NCBI GenBank assembly: GCA_016124445.1 | Contig: WGNR01000001.1 | Location: 620,001-684,000, forward strand | Length of the DNA stretch: 64,000 nucleotides | Reading direction: 5' to 3' | Origin: a bacterium | GTDB taxonomy: Bacteria; Planctomycetota; Planctomycetia; Pirellulales; Pirellulaceae | Shown: positions 39,803-48,253 of the stretch, piece after piece | Numbering within the stretch: the first letter of the stretch is position 1 | Layout of the letters: each line of letters opens with the position of its first letter | Position numbers and translations under genes: made by a program | The notes under the pieces: generated by a model | Told to the model about the DNA's origin: nothing | Seen by the model: the letters and a program-made list of their open reading frames with translations, nothing else | The model's database searches: none

Positions 39803-41359
39803 CTACTGCTGGCTTAGATTTTCGACTTCATTGACGGTGATTCGCTGGTCGCCGTCTCGATCGAGTGACCGGAATGCTTCTGGACCTCCGACAAATTCGG
39901 TAACAGAAACATGCCCGTCTTGATTCCGGTCCATCAAGAGAAACCAGTCGGGACCTTTTCGCTCAACCGAGCCGATTGGCGACGTAGGCCGCCCCAGGCT
40001 GACCGTCACCAGGAACTGCTGCGGGAGATTATTCAATTCGACCCGGTCGCCATGAATGCAGCCTGATTCTTGCAGGCGTGACGAGGCGTTAGCTAGTTCT
40101 CGTCGCGATAAGGCTCCATTGCGATCGGTATCCAGCAATTCAAAGAGTCCTTGGCCGCAATCGATCGCCGTGATCAGCACCAGGCCTGTTCCAATCTGCT
40201 TTTGCAAATCGAGCCAGGCATTGACTTCCAATTCGGTCAGCAGTTGATTCTCATCGCGATCGCACATCTCGACCATGGCGGGCCCGAGCGTTCTTTTCGC
40301 TTCGGAGCATTCTTCTGGTGTCAATTGCCCGTCGTGGTTCGCATCCGCTTTTTGAAACGATTCCAGTGTGAACTGGCAGAGGTTGTTAATAAAGGCTTCC
40401 GATTGTCCTGGGTCGGTTCGAACCGTGATCCAGCGTCCCTCCAGTTTCAGACCGCGGATTCCTGTCGACTCGGCACCCGATCCTACCCCAGAAATCGCCA
40501 TGGTTGGGTCTGTGTCTGCCTGCTTGATGTTCAAAAACCATTGGTCGACCGGTGGCTCTTGCCTCCATTTTTGAATCGATGCGAGGTCGGCAAGCGACTC
40601 GGGGAACCCATTTTGTTTCATCAGTCGTTGCGTCCAGACAAAGTCTTCCTGTTCACGCGGCAATAGGGCCATCGCAAAATTCGCCAGGGAGTTTGGTAGT
40701 CTCGAAGTTTTGTCGCGTTGGATTTCCAGAAGTTCATTCCCTGAGGTTCCCGGGTAGAAGATATCGTCAACCAGTTCGCCAGCACCTACCAACTGGTCGT
40801 CGTTTTGATCCAGGCGATCCAAAATCGATTCAGCCTCTTGCCATTCGGCGAGATCGACCTGGCCGTCCTCGTTGAGATCTAGCTGTGATAACAGAGAAGC
40901 GGTCAACTTGTCGGTGAAAGGTGCCCGACCGATACAGACGGTGGGCAATCCTATCCCTTGTCGTCGATAGTAGCTCTCGATTTCATCGGCCATCACTTCG
41001 CCATTGCGATCTTGATCAACAGAAGTAAACGAAGGAGCCGTCCCAATCAGTGGTGCGAAACCGCTGAAGGTCGCCTCGCGCAGGGCACGTGTGGAAGGAA
41101 GTCGTTTTGCTTCAGCGGTACTCAGAACGCCGTTCTGGTCAGTGTCACAGTACTGAAAGATTGCCAGAAACTTTTGTTTCCAATGTTGCGAATAACTCTG
41201 ACCGAAGCATTCGACTTCGACATCAATTCTCTGCAGCTTACCGGAGTCGAGCAGGGCGATTTCCAAGGTCGGGACATGTGCTCCTGAATCTTCTCCGTTC
41301 GCAGTAGCTGAAATGGCCAGGCTAACGGCCAGGGCGAATGCCATCCGCAAGTTTCTCAT
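39803..41359 (-). CDS. Exported protein with nine EF-hand loops
   Basis: 518 residues with a signal peptide ending near ATANGED. Nine 12-residue EF-hand loops follow the DxDxNG pattern: 72-83 (DTDQNGVLSTAE), 115-126, 161-172 (DLNEDGQVDLAE), 184-195, 339-350 (DANHDGQLTPEE), 367-378, 410-421 (DTDRNGALSRRE), 477-488 (DRNQDGHVSVTE) and 500-511. The middle (about 205-335) lacks loops and is of unknown fold. Two loops (DQNDDQLVGAGE, DRDENQLLTELE) lack the Gly at position 6 and may bind weakly. A periplasmic calcium-binding or surface scaffold role is likely. Its ATG overlaps the TGA of the DUF1501 gene (ATGA). Confidence 0.92.
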   Translation of the reverse strand: MRNLRMAFALAVSLAISATANGEDSGAHVPTLEIALLDSGKLQRIDVEVECFGQSYSQHWKQKFLAIFQYCDTDQNGVLSTAEAKRLPSTRALREATFSGFAPLIGTAPSFTSVDQDRNGEVMADEIESYYRRQGIGLPTVCIGRAPFTDKLTASLLSQLDLNEDGQVDLAEWQEAESILDRLDQNDDQLVGAGELVDDIFYPGTSGNELLEIQRDKTSRLPNSLANFAMALLPREQEDFVWTQRLMKQNGFPESLADLASIQKWRQEPPVDQWFLNIKQADTDPTMAISGVGSGAESTGIRGLKLEGRWITVRTDPGQSEAFINNLCQFTLESFQKADANHDGQLTPEECSEAKRTLGPAMVEMCDRDENQLLTELEVNAWLDLQKQIGTGLVLITAIDCGQGLFELLDTDRNGALSRRELANASSRLQESGCIHGDRVELNNLPQQFLVTVSLGRPTSPIGSVERKGPDWFLLMDRNQDGHVSVTEFVGGPEAFRSLDRDGDQRITVNEVENLSQQ

Positions 41360-42645
41360 AGAAGTTCCTCGATTGGCTTCGCTTTGGGATCGGCAACCCG
41401 GATTGGCCTTCCGACGTTGGACATGTTTTGTTTCATCGGATCGATGTCGATTGCTTTGCAGATCGTGGCAATGACATCGGGTACCGTGACAGGTCGATCA
41501 GCCACTTCGGTACCGTCCGCGTTGGTAGAACCAATGGCCTGGCCACCACGAATTCCGCCGCCGGCCAGTACCGTTGACCAAGTGTGCGGCCAATGATCGC
41601 GGCCGGCACGACCATTGATCCTGGGAGTCCGTCCAAACTCTCCCTGGCAAAGGACGACTGTTGAATCAAGCATGCCACGTGCCTTGAGATCACCCAGCAG
41701 GGCAGCAAATGCGGTGTCGAGCGTATTAGATAGCTTGGCAACCGTTTCAAAGTTGTCGTTATGCGTATCCCAGCCACCGAGAGTCACCTCGACAAACGTG
41801 ATTCCCTGCTCGACGAGGCGACGTGCCATCAGGCACCCCTGTCCGAACGAATTGCGACCATATTGATCCCGCAACGTTTCCGCTTCATCCTCCAGGCGAA
41901 ATGCGGCGGTCGCTTCAGGGCGCATCAGGCGAATCGCCTTGTCCAAAGCGGTACGCAGCGCGTCAACGACCTGGCCGGAACGATCGGTACGGAATCGCTT
42001 ATCCATCTGGGCTAACATATCGATTCGCTGTGACTGCGTTTCCGCAGAAACGTCCGCTCCTCGTTTCAAATTGGGCACTACCAACTCTTCGCTGCCGCGT
42101 CTTTCTCCTCCAATGACCAGCGGCGAGTAGTCCGGCCCGAGAAAACCACCCCCAAGTGTCGATCCGCCACGCCCTGGCGAGATGCTGACGAAGTTGGGCA
42201 GATCATTTTCTCGGTTGCCAAGTTCATGAGAGCAGAGCGAGCCAAAGGTAGGAAACTTGATCGCTCCCTGAGGTGTATAGCCGGTACGAACAAATTGTGT
42301 TGCCCGGCCATGATCACCTTCCTTGCTGGACATGGAACGGATAATTGCCAACTCATCGGAACGCTGGGCCAGTTTCGGCAAATGCTCCGAGATACGCATG
42401 CCTGGTGTCGCCGTAGCAATCTCTTGGAACTCGCCCCCATTTTCATGGCCTGGCTTCAAATCCCACATATCGATCGTGGCTGGGCCGCCGCTGAGCCAAA
42501 GCAGAATGACCGACTTGGCCGGCTTGTTGGTACCAGGCGTCGCGGCTGCGAGCGTTTGCAGCCAACTGCCGGAAGCCCCCAGTCCAACGCCCAACGCGGC
42601 CAGTCGCAGGTAGTCGCGACGGGTCAGTTGATTATGTCGAGCCAT
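41356..42645 (-). CDS. DUF1501 Tat-exported protein
   Basis: 429 residues from ATG 42645, which leaves 35 bases after the DUF1549 gene and begins a twin-arginine signal (LTRRDYLRLAALGVGLGASG). An upstream frame to 42723 would overlap the neighbour and lacks resemblance. DUF1501 motifs: SVILLWLSGGPATIDMWDLK, FPTFGSLCSHELGN, VVLCQGEFGRTPRINGRAGR and DHWPHTWSTVLAGGGIRGGQ. It is the fifth gene of a six-gene operon and overlaps the EF-hand gene by the ATGA junction. Confidence 0.93.
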   Translation of the reverse strand: MARHNQLTRRDYLRLAALGVGLGASGSWLQTLAAATPGTNKPAKSVILLWLSGGPATIDMWDLKPGHENGGEFQEIATATPGMRISEHLPKLAQRSDELAIIRSMSSKEGDHGRATQFVRTGYTPQGAIKFPTFGSLCSHELGNRENDLPNFVSISPGRGGSTLGGGFLGPDYSPLVIGGERRGSEELVVPNLKRGADVSAETQSQRIDMLAQMDKRFRTDRSGQVVDALRTALDKAIRLMRPEATAAFRLEDEAETLRDQYGRNSFGQGCLMARRLVEQGITFVEVTLGGWDTHNDNFETVAKLSNTLDTAFAALLGDLKARGMLDSTVVLCQGEFGRTPRINGRAGRDHWPHTWSTVLAGGGIRGGQAIGSTNADGTEVADRPVTVPDVIATICKAIDIDPMKQNMSNVGRPIRVADPKAKPIEELL

Positions 42646-42680
42646 CGGTACTTCTCCAGAACCTAAGGGAAGCTTGCACT

Positions 42681-44234
42681 TTAGTGATTGGTGTTGAATT
42701 CGGACGTATTGAGCAGCACCCACATCATGTCGCCCAGCGCTTTCGCCTTGTCGTCGGTTCGCTTCAGGTGCGTCGAGAAGATCTCGAGTTCCTGGTCGTC
42801 AGGCTTTCTGGCCAGCGTCGCGAGGTAGAGCGTATCGATCCTTTGCTTGTCGCTCAGAAAGGGAGCGTTAGCCAGCACGCGGAGGATGGGGCTTTTCTGA
42901 GCGTCAACGATTTGAGCCGTCGTCTCGCCGTTCATCAGTGCCAACGACTGCAGGATGGAACGCTCGGCCATGGAAGCGTCTTCGACGAAAAACCGGGTAA
43001 TGAATCGCCCCCCGTCGTCTCGATCGGTGGCCGCATCGAGATCGGAACGAACGACCGCCATTCCTGCCGCTGTCTGAAGACTCTCGTAAAGTTGTTCGCC
43101 ACTGAGCCCCCGAACAGGCATCCGGGCATAGGTATGAGGATCGACCGTATCCTCCTCACCGACCGAAGCACGGCTGGTGCGCTGGTAGGATTCGGTCAGC
43201 ACCATCGCTTCGCAAAGCAGATTCATATCGAAACCGCTTTTAACGAACACGTCGGAAAGCTCGTCGAGAATCTCCGGCTGTAGCGGCGGGTTGTCTTCTG
43301 AAATATCGTCCAGCGGTTCGACGAGTCCGACTCCGAAGAAATGGGCCCACAGCCGATTGACGGCGTTCTTGGCGAAGTACGGGTTTCCGGCGTCGGTTAC
43401 CCAATCGGCTAACATTTGACGGCCACTATCCTGGTTCAGCTGATCGGGCCAAGGAACTTCATCCCCAGTGAAAAGCGTAGCGCTGACCTGAGAATTCGAT
43501 TCCGGAAGTTCGATTTGAAACTGGTCCGATGTGATTGCTTGGTCGGAATTTGGCCGGGCAAAGAAGGCAGCCGTTTCCCAAAACTGCTCTTGAGTCCAGC
43601 GGCTAAAGGGATGATCGTGGCATTGGGCACAATCGAGATTCAGCCCCAGGAAAGCACGTGTCGTATTGGCGGCCAGGCTGGCTGGTTGATTCTTGCTGGC
43701 GACCAGAAAGCTGTCAGGAATGCCTGATTGCTTTATGACGTTCGTAGGCGACCGATCTTCGATGTTCACGGTTAACACTCGGCGAACGATCTCATCGTAG
43801 CGGGCCTCACTGGTCAGCTGCAAAGTCAGCCAACTTTCAAAATCGCCGGTTAGATTATCAAACTGAGGCGTGTCGGCTTGCGGTATCCAGGTTCGACGCC
43901 AAAACGTTGCCATATGCCGGGCATGCGATCCGGAATGGACAAGTTCGCGGGCTAGGACCGATCGTTTGTCGGTGGCATCGTCATCCAAAAACTGGCGGGC
44001 CTCGGCGACCGTTGGAATCCGCCCGACTAGATCAAGGTAAACTCGCCGCACGAACTCGGCATCGGAGGCCTGTTGTGAATGGACGATCTTCTCTTCCCGC
44101 TGATATTGCCGGATCAGTTGATCGAGCCGCTGAGCAAGTTCAACCGCCGTGGGAGGCTGATCCGCGCCAGCGATTGCCATGGTCCACGGAGCGAACCAGA
44201 CAAGCAGCGAAAGGTATAGGGCACCAGGTTTCAT
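42681..44234 (-). CDS. Short DUF1549/DUF1553 protein without cytochrome domain
   Basis: 517 residues from ATG 44234, which starts a signal peptide (LYLSLLVWFAPWTMAIAGAD); an earlier in-frame ATG at 44270 is unlikely. Compared with the homologues at 9544 and 15882 it lacks the N-terminal cytochrome-like PSCyt1 domain and any insert. DUF1549 is seen as FVRRVYLDLVGRIPTVAEAR and LDCAQCHDHPF (CAQCH), and DUF1553 as NPYFAKNAVNRLWAHFFGVG and the C-terminal LGDMMWVLLNTSEF. It pairs with the DUF1501 gene 35 bases downstream. Confidence 0.92.
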   Translation of the reverse strand: MKPGALYLSLLVWFAPWTMAIAGADQPPTAVELAQRLDQLIRQYQREEKIVHSQQASDAEFVRRVYLDLVGRIPTVAEARQFLDDDATDKRSVLARELVHSGSHARHMATFWRRTWIPQADTPQFDNLTGDFESWLTLQLTSEARYDEIVRRVLTVNIEDRSPTNVIKQSGIPDSFLVASKNQPASLAANTTRAFLGLNLDCAQCHDHPFSRWTQEQFWETAAFFARPNSDQAITSDQFQIELPESNSQVSATLFTGDEVPWPDQLNQDSGRQMLADWVTDAGNPYFAKNAVNRLWAHFFGVGLVEPLDDISEDNPPLQPEILDELSDVFVKSGFDMNLLCEAMVLTESYQRTSRASVGEEDTVDPHTYARMPVRGLSGEQLYESLQTAAGMAVVRSDLDAATDRDDGGRFITRFFVEDASMAERSILQSLALMNGETTAQIVDAQKSPILRVLANAPFLSDKQRIDTLYLATLARKPDDQELEIFSTHLKRTDDKAKALGDMMWVLLNTSEFNTNH

Positions 44235-44273
44235 GCAGATCGCTTTCGACAAGCGCAGGGGAATTTGCAAATA

Positions 44274-45242
44274 CTAAAACGAACGGGGATCGATCGGCTG
44301 GCCGTCGTCGCGGGTAATGAGCCGCCCCAAGGTCAATCCATCAAGTTCAGGCGTGACAAACCGAACCGATCCATCGCACAGCAGGATATTCGCCCCTTCC
44401 GGATGGAAGCCATAGATTCCGAAGAAATTGTTGCAGTTCACTGTGCAGTCGGATGAGTCACCGCTTCCGCCGCGGACGGTCCCGGTTTCCTGGTCGAAGA
44501 CACCAGTGGAGATCGAACCGAATCCGGCCCAAGCGCCGCGTGAATTCTCGCCACCTATCGGCGAGGATTCGTTGGTCTTCTTGCCGAGTTTCCATTCGTC
44601 CGGCATCCCCCCTTTCTCGAAGACTAGAATCGTGTTCGATAGTCCGTCGGAGATGCGGTGAAACGGCAACGTTGCGTTGTCGGTCATTGCCTGGTGCTGA
44701 TTTCCCCGGACCGCTGCCGGCCAATTCACGCCATACCCGGCACGGGGCATCGAGAGACCGTTGGACGCAATGTAGTCGTTTAAGCCTGGCCGAAAAGTGA
44801 AGACCAACGCCTTGTCAGGGTTTCGCGAACCTGCTGAGGTGCTTGCAGTCACCGTCAATTGCCGATCCTTGGGGGACGCTGGACAGACGAACGCGTCGAT
44901 CGTCTGCTGGGCGACCGGCTGGTTGACTTTGTCGTAGTAATCAACATCGCTGTTGTAACGTGCAGCCAGGTCCGGTTTGATGAAAGGGAGAATCTGCCCG
45001 CCCCAGCCGCCATAGGGATGATTGCCTCCCAGGCCAGTTCGCCGAGGTGGAAATGCCTCTCGGACGTCAGAGAATTCATGAAACGCGACATTGAGCGTCC
45101 GAAGATTGTCCTCGCAAACCTTTCGCTCGGCATTTGAGGCGGCCATCTGCCAGGCAGGTAGCAAGAACGCCAGCGCCATCAGCAACACCACCGTTGCGAC
45201 AATTGCATCCGACAATTGGTAACCATTACGAGCCTGATTCAT
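44274..45242 (-). CDS. DUF1559 pseudopilin-like protein (divergent N-terminus)
   Basis: 322 residues. The N-terminal helix is AIVATVVLLMALAFLLPAW, a pseudopilin-like hydrophobic stalk, but the usual GFTLVELL processing site is replaced by GYQLSDAIVATV, so the prepilin peptidase site is degenerate. DUF1559 features follow: CEDNLRTLNVAFHEFSDVRE and the C-terminal NNFFGIYGFHPEGANILLCD and GSVRFVTPELDG. ATG 45242 is 41 bases after the lipoprotein gene. Gene order with two other DUF1559-type genes in the operon suggests a surface-associated complex. Confidence 0.9.
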   Translation of the reverse strand: MNQARNGYQLSDAIVATVVLLMALAFLLPAWQMAASNAERKVCEDNLRTLNVAFHEFSDVREAFPPRRTGLGGNHPYGGWGGQILPFIKPDLAARYNSDVDYYDKVNQPVAQQTIDAFVCPASPKDRQLTVTASTSAGSRNPDKALVFTFRPGLNDYIASNGLSMPRAGYGVNWPAAVRGNQHQAMTDNATLPFHRISDGLSNTILVFEKGGMPDEWKLGKKTNESSPIGGENSRGAWAGFGSISTGVFDQETGTVRGGSGDSSDCTVNCNNFFGIYGFHPEGANILLCDGSVRFVTPELDGLTLGRLITRDDGQPIDPRSF

Positions 45243-45283
45243 TTCAATTCTGTGCTTTTCGTGAAGGAACCGACTATCAATCG

Positions 45284-45706
45284 TTAGCGGGATAGCTCAA
45301 TCGGCGAGAGTTCGTTGTGCCCCTCTTCGATCGTGACAGTAGCGGCAGGGTTATCGACTTGGCGGTATTTACCTCGCAGCAAGTCAGGGCCTTCGATCGT
45401 TTCTTCCTGGGCAACGATCTGCTTGGGCCAGAATGCCGTAACGACATATTCGCCCGGCTGCGGTAACGTCCACGAAAACTGGCCGCCAGCCTCGGTCCGA
45501 GTCGAACTTAATGCCTCGGCCGGCATTCCGTTGGCATCGTGAAACACGACGTATAGTCCATCGGCGGGTTTGCCATCGACGGTCACGGTACCGGTGATCG
45601 AAGGAGCCTGATCCGTCTTACCGCACCCGAAGATGACAAGGCATACGGCAACTGTCGCCAGGAACGCGATGTTCCGATTGGTCCAACGTAAACGCGACGG
45701 AATCAT
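45284..45706 (-). CDS. Small lipoprotein with carboxypeptidase-regulatory-like fold
   Basis: 140 residues from ATG 45706, which overlaps the TGA of the upstream DUF1559 gene (ATGA). The lipobox is VCLVIFGC, so it is probably a lipoprotein. The mature part looks like an Ig/transthyretin-like carboxypeptidase-regulatory domain ([40 protein letters not shown]), a pattern common next to DUF1559 genes in planctomycetes. A frame extending upstream to 45970 overlaps the DUF1559 gene and is rejected. Role unknown. Confidence 0.88.
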   Translation of the reverse strand: MIPSRLRWTNRNIAFLATVAVCLVIFGCGKTDQAPSITGTVTVDGKPADGLYVVFHDANGMPAEALSSTRTEAGGQFSWTLPQPGEYVVTAFWPKQIVAQEETIEGPDLLRGKYRQVDNPAATVTIEEGHNELSPIELSR

Positions 45707-46704
45707 GGCTGAGCAACCTCGCCACCATCGCGACTCACCAGCGACATCAGAATCTTTCCGTCCATGCCCTCGTTGAAGAACTGGACGCTTGCGTCTCCCA
45801 TTCCCACGGTTGCGCCGCCGGGATGGAATCCGAACAAACCTTGGGAATTGTTGCAATTCACCGTGCAGCCAATACCCGCAGGCGTTGAACTGTTGGTTGG
45901 GTAGGTGCCCGGCGTATAATTCGCATAGGTTTGAATCTGGAACGCACACCAGCCGAGCCAGGTCCCCCACGCGCCAGGCTGGTCCAACGTAACGTCCGAG
46001 TCTGGCATCGGCATGCCAACTCCTTTGACGTAATGCTTATCGTAGCCGGCATGTTCCATGATCATGGTGGTATTCGAGAGCCCATCGATCGTGTCCCGCA
46101 TCTTCGAGCCTGGTGCGTAGCGATTAAGGATCGGCGAAGGCCGGTCGGCACCAGGGAAGTAGAACGCATAGCTCGACGAACTGATCATGTGGTTTACCCA
46201 ATAATCAGATGCCCAGCCGGTCATGATGTTTGGGTCGTTGGGATCAGACGTATCGCCACTGGTCGTAAGATAATTTCCGTAGCTCGAACCGGTATGGCTT
46301 GAGGCGCGCATCTTGATCAGCCCTTCGACTGGATTCGACGGGCAGCGAATGATGGAGACATACGTGTTGGCAGCTTTCTGATTGACCGGATCGGCAAACC
46401 CAGCGGGGGCGGTTCGATCGAACAGGTCGGTCAAGTTGCCCTGTTCCAGAAACGGCAACACAAACACCGTCGATCCATACTTCGGACTGCTCGAACCACG
46501 AGCCGGCGGGAACTCAAGATAGGTGTCGTGGAAATTGTGATACGCCAGAGCAATTTGCTTGGCATTATTGATACATGAACTGCGTCGAGCGGCTTCGCGG
46601 GCCTGTTGAACGGCCGGCAAGAGCAATGCGATCAAGATGCCGATGATGGCGATCACGACCAGAAGTTCAACTAGTGTAAACCCTTTCAGTGGGCTGCGTC
46701 TCAC
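45703..46704 (-). CDS. DUF1559 pseudopilin-like protein
   Basis: 333 residues from GTG 46704, giving the classic prepilin start [20 protein letters not shown] with a GF cleavage site. The alternative TTG at 46743 would add 13 residues before it. The DUF1559 body shows [36 protein letters not shown], and the C-terminal [20 protein letters not shown]. In planctomycetes these proteins are abundant and of unknown function, perhaps assembled by a type II/IV-pilus-like machine. It is the first gene of the six-gene operon ending at 39803. Confidence 0.93.
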   Translation of the reverse strand: MRRSPLKGFTLVELLVVIAIIGILIALLLPAVQQAREAARRSSCINNAKQIALAYHNFHDTYLEFPPARGSSSPKYGSTVFVLPFLEQGNLTDLFDRTAPAGFADPVNQKAANTYVSIIRCPSNPVEGLIKMRASSHTGSSYGNYLTTSGDTSDPNDPNIMTGWASDYWVNHMISSSSYAFYFPGADRPSPILNRYAPGSKMRDTIDGLSNTTMIMEHAGYDKHYVKGVGMPMPDSDVTLDQPGAWGTWLGWCAFQIQTYANYTPGTYPTNSSTPAGIGCTVNCNNSQGLFGFHPGGATVGMGDASVQFFNEGMDGKILMSLVSRDGGEVAQP

Positions 46705-47113
46705 GTTTTTGTCCCATCGGTGCGAGGAAAAATGGCAAACCAAAGCTGCAATTCAGGTGAAGTGCCCGAAGGTTTGCAACTATCGTTCCAGAAACCACTT
46801 TAGGTTCCTCAAATCCCAAGGGCTGAGGCAGTTCCGACGGTGCTGGGCAGTGAATCGGACCGGTAGACAGGCAGTTTGCAGATCGGAAGTTTATCGCCAA
46901 AACCTCTCCGGAAATCATATTTACCACCTCGCTCGATGGCACCGATGTCGCGCCAGGCGACACCTTAGTCGAAATGGCTGACACACAGTGGCACCCAACA
47001 AAGTCTTTTGGCTGTGCCACCGTGTCACCAATTATGCACATGGATCCCGCTGCCAGGTCTGGTCCAGAGAAAGATTGCTACCCCTTGAACCTGCCCAGAA
47101 GAACCTGCACCGT
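46705..47113. other. Intergenic region between DUF1559 operon and globin gene
   Basis: About 409 bases without a convincing gene. It contains the large hairpin at 46979-47027 (end of the globin operon) and should contain the promoter of the six-gene DUF1559 operon. The minus-strand frame 46667-47041 overlaps the real DUF1559 start and shows no family resemblance. Confidence 0.6.
46979..47027 (-). terminator. Large imperfect hairpin after globin gene
   Basis: TGACAC at 46979-46984 pairs with GTGTCA at 47022-47027, and GTGGCAC at 46988-46994 with GTGCCAC at 47014-47020. Inner bases CCAA/TTGG extend the stem. It is 87 bases downstream of the globin stop (minus strand) and ahead of the next operon, so a terminator or 3'-end structure is the natural reading. 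No clear T-run. Confidence 0.5.
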
Positions 47114-47533
47114 TTAAGTAGCTGCGCCTTTGGCCGCTGCCTCCTTCATGACATCGGCCAGCGTCGTATAGGTCACCGTCCAGGCTTCTTCCACTTCTGG
47201 GGTGAACTTATCGCCTAGCCCCTTGCCAAGCGTCCACAACAGGGCTGCGCCGACCGGTTCGTATTGGTCATCTTCAACACCATAGCCGACATGGCGAACT
47301 CCCAACTGCTGGACAGAAGGAACAAACTTTTCCAAGTCGTTCAAGGCGGCCACGGCCAGAGAGATCATCCGCATCAGTTTCTTCCCTTGCTCCTCCATAT
47401 CGCTCTTGAACAGGTCTTTGGTTTCCGGGGCGATTTCAAATAATCGTCCATAAAAAAGTTCGGCGGCCTGCTTCGCGATTGGCTGAACTTCCGCCCAACT
47501 GGTTTGAACGAGTTCTATTTGTTCTGGGGTCAT
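47114..47533 (-). CDS. Single-domain globin (flavohemoglobin-type heme domain)
   Basis: 139 residues. Alignment by eye to the Hmp heme domain places the B10 Tyr at Tyr28 (ELFYGRLF), E7 Gln at about Gln49, and the proximal F8 His at His81 (GVRHVGYGV). Tyr/Gln in the distal pocket is the arrangement of NO dioxygenases and some oxygen sensors. The reductase domain of flavohemoglobins is absent. GGAG lies 7 bases before ATG 47533. It is the last gene of the redox operon led by 51645, next to a DUF3365 heme protein, which suggests a role in NO or oxygen handling rather than oxygen storage. Confidence 0.92.
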   Translation of the reverse strand: MTPEQIELVQTSWAEVQPIAKQAAELFYGRLFEIAPETKDLFKSDMEEQGKKLMRMISLAVAALNDLEKFVPSVQQLGVRHVGYGVEDDQYEPVGAALLWTLGKGLGDKFTPEVEEAWTVTYTTLADVMKEAAAKGAAT

Positions 47534-47569
47534 TGGTTTCTCCAGTTCAATTCAAATGTGGTAGTTGAG

Positions 47570-48211
47570 TTACTTGTTAAGCGGCACGCGAACGATCACG
47601 CCACCCATGACATCGCCTTCTTTGAAGTCTGGGTAGTCCGCTTCTCGGTTTTGATGATTGTTGTGGCACTCCCAGCATGCCTGGGCGACTGCTTTGTCGG
47701 GATAGACCGCGGTGTAGTAGGTCTTGTCGCCGATCTTTTCTTCGCCATAGAAATTCTTGCCGGGGTTTTCGGCGACAAATTCAAGCCCTTCGATTTCCAT
47801 GGGCGATACCGCCTTGTTTTGTGGATTGAGCGGCCACTTGCTTTTCAAGGCGTAGCTGAAGCCTGCTTCCGGGTTCTCGGCGACTAGCTCGGCCCCCATA
47901 CGAAACATTTGCGCCGGCAGCGGAATCTTGTGCTCTTCGTCTTCCCAGTACTCACTGGGAGCAACCGGAGCATTCTGTTTCTTCAGTCGCGTTACCACAT
48001 GCTTCGCGTAGACAGTGCGATCTGCCATCATGACGGCGTGAACAGAGTCGGCGAATGTCTGAGGCGAGATACCCTCGGTTTTTGCGGCTTCGCTCGCCCT
48101 TGTCGGCGCGGCAACCGTTTCGCTGGAACCGCAGCCAGCCAGGGTAGCCAGAGCGCCGCAGCCAATGCCCAACAGCGCGGTCGAGATCGTGATTGTCCTT
48201 AGGCTAATCAT
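47570..48211 (-). CDS. DUF3365 (Tll0287-like) c-type heme lipoprotein
   Basis: 213 residues. Residues 1-27 form a lipoprotein signal with lipobox LATLAGC (Cys27). The DUF3365 core ends in a single heme c motif CWECH at 179-183. Members have a PAS-like fold and are found as heme sensors or redox proteins, often fused to signalling domains; here it stands alone. GGAG precedes ATG 48211. It lies 37 bases upstream of the globin gene and downstream of the multiheme cytochrome, so it belongs to the same operon and probably exchanges electrons or signals with these proteins. Confidence 0.9.
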   Translation of the reverse strand: MISLRTITISTALLGIGCGALATLAGCGSSETVAAPTRASEAAKTEGISPQTFADSVHAVMMADRTVYAKHVVTRLKKQNAPVAPSEYWEDEEHKIPLPAQMFRMGAELVAENPEAGFSYALKSKWPLNPQNKAVSPMEIEGLEFVAENPGKNFYGEEKIGDKTYYTAVYPDKAVAQACWECHNNHQNREADYPDFKEGDVMGGVIVRVPLNK

Positions 48212-48253
48212 CTTTTCGTTTCTCCAAGGAAGGATAAAAAGTACCTACTGCTC

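Noticed and set aside
46667..47041. Minus-strand frame upstream of the DUF1559 operon
   Set aside because: Overlaps the real start and lacks domain signal; spans the hairpin region.
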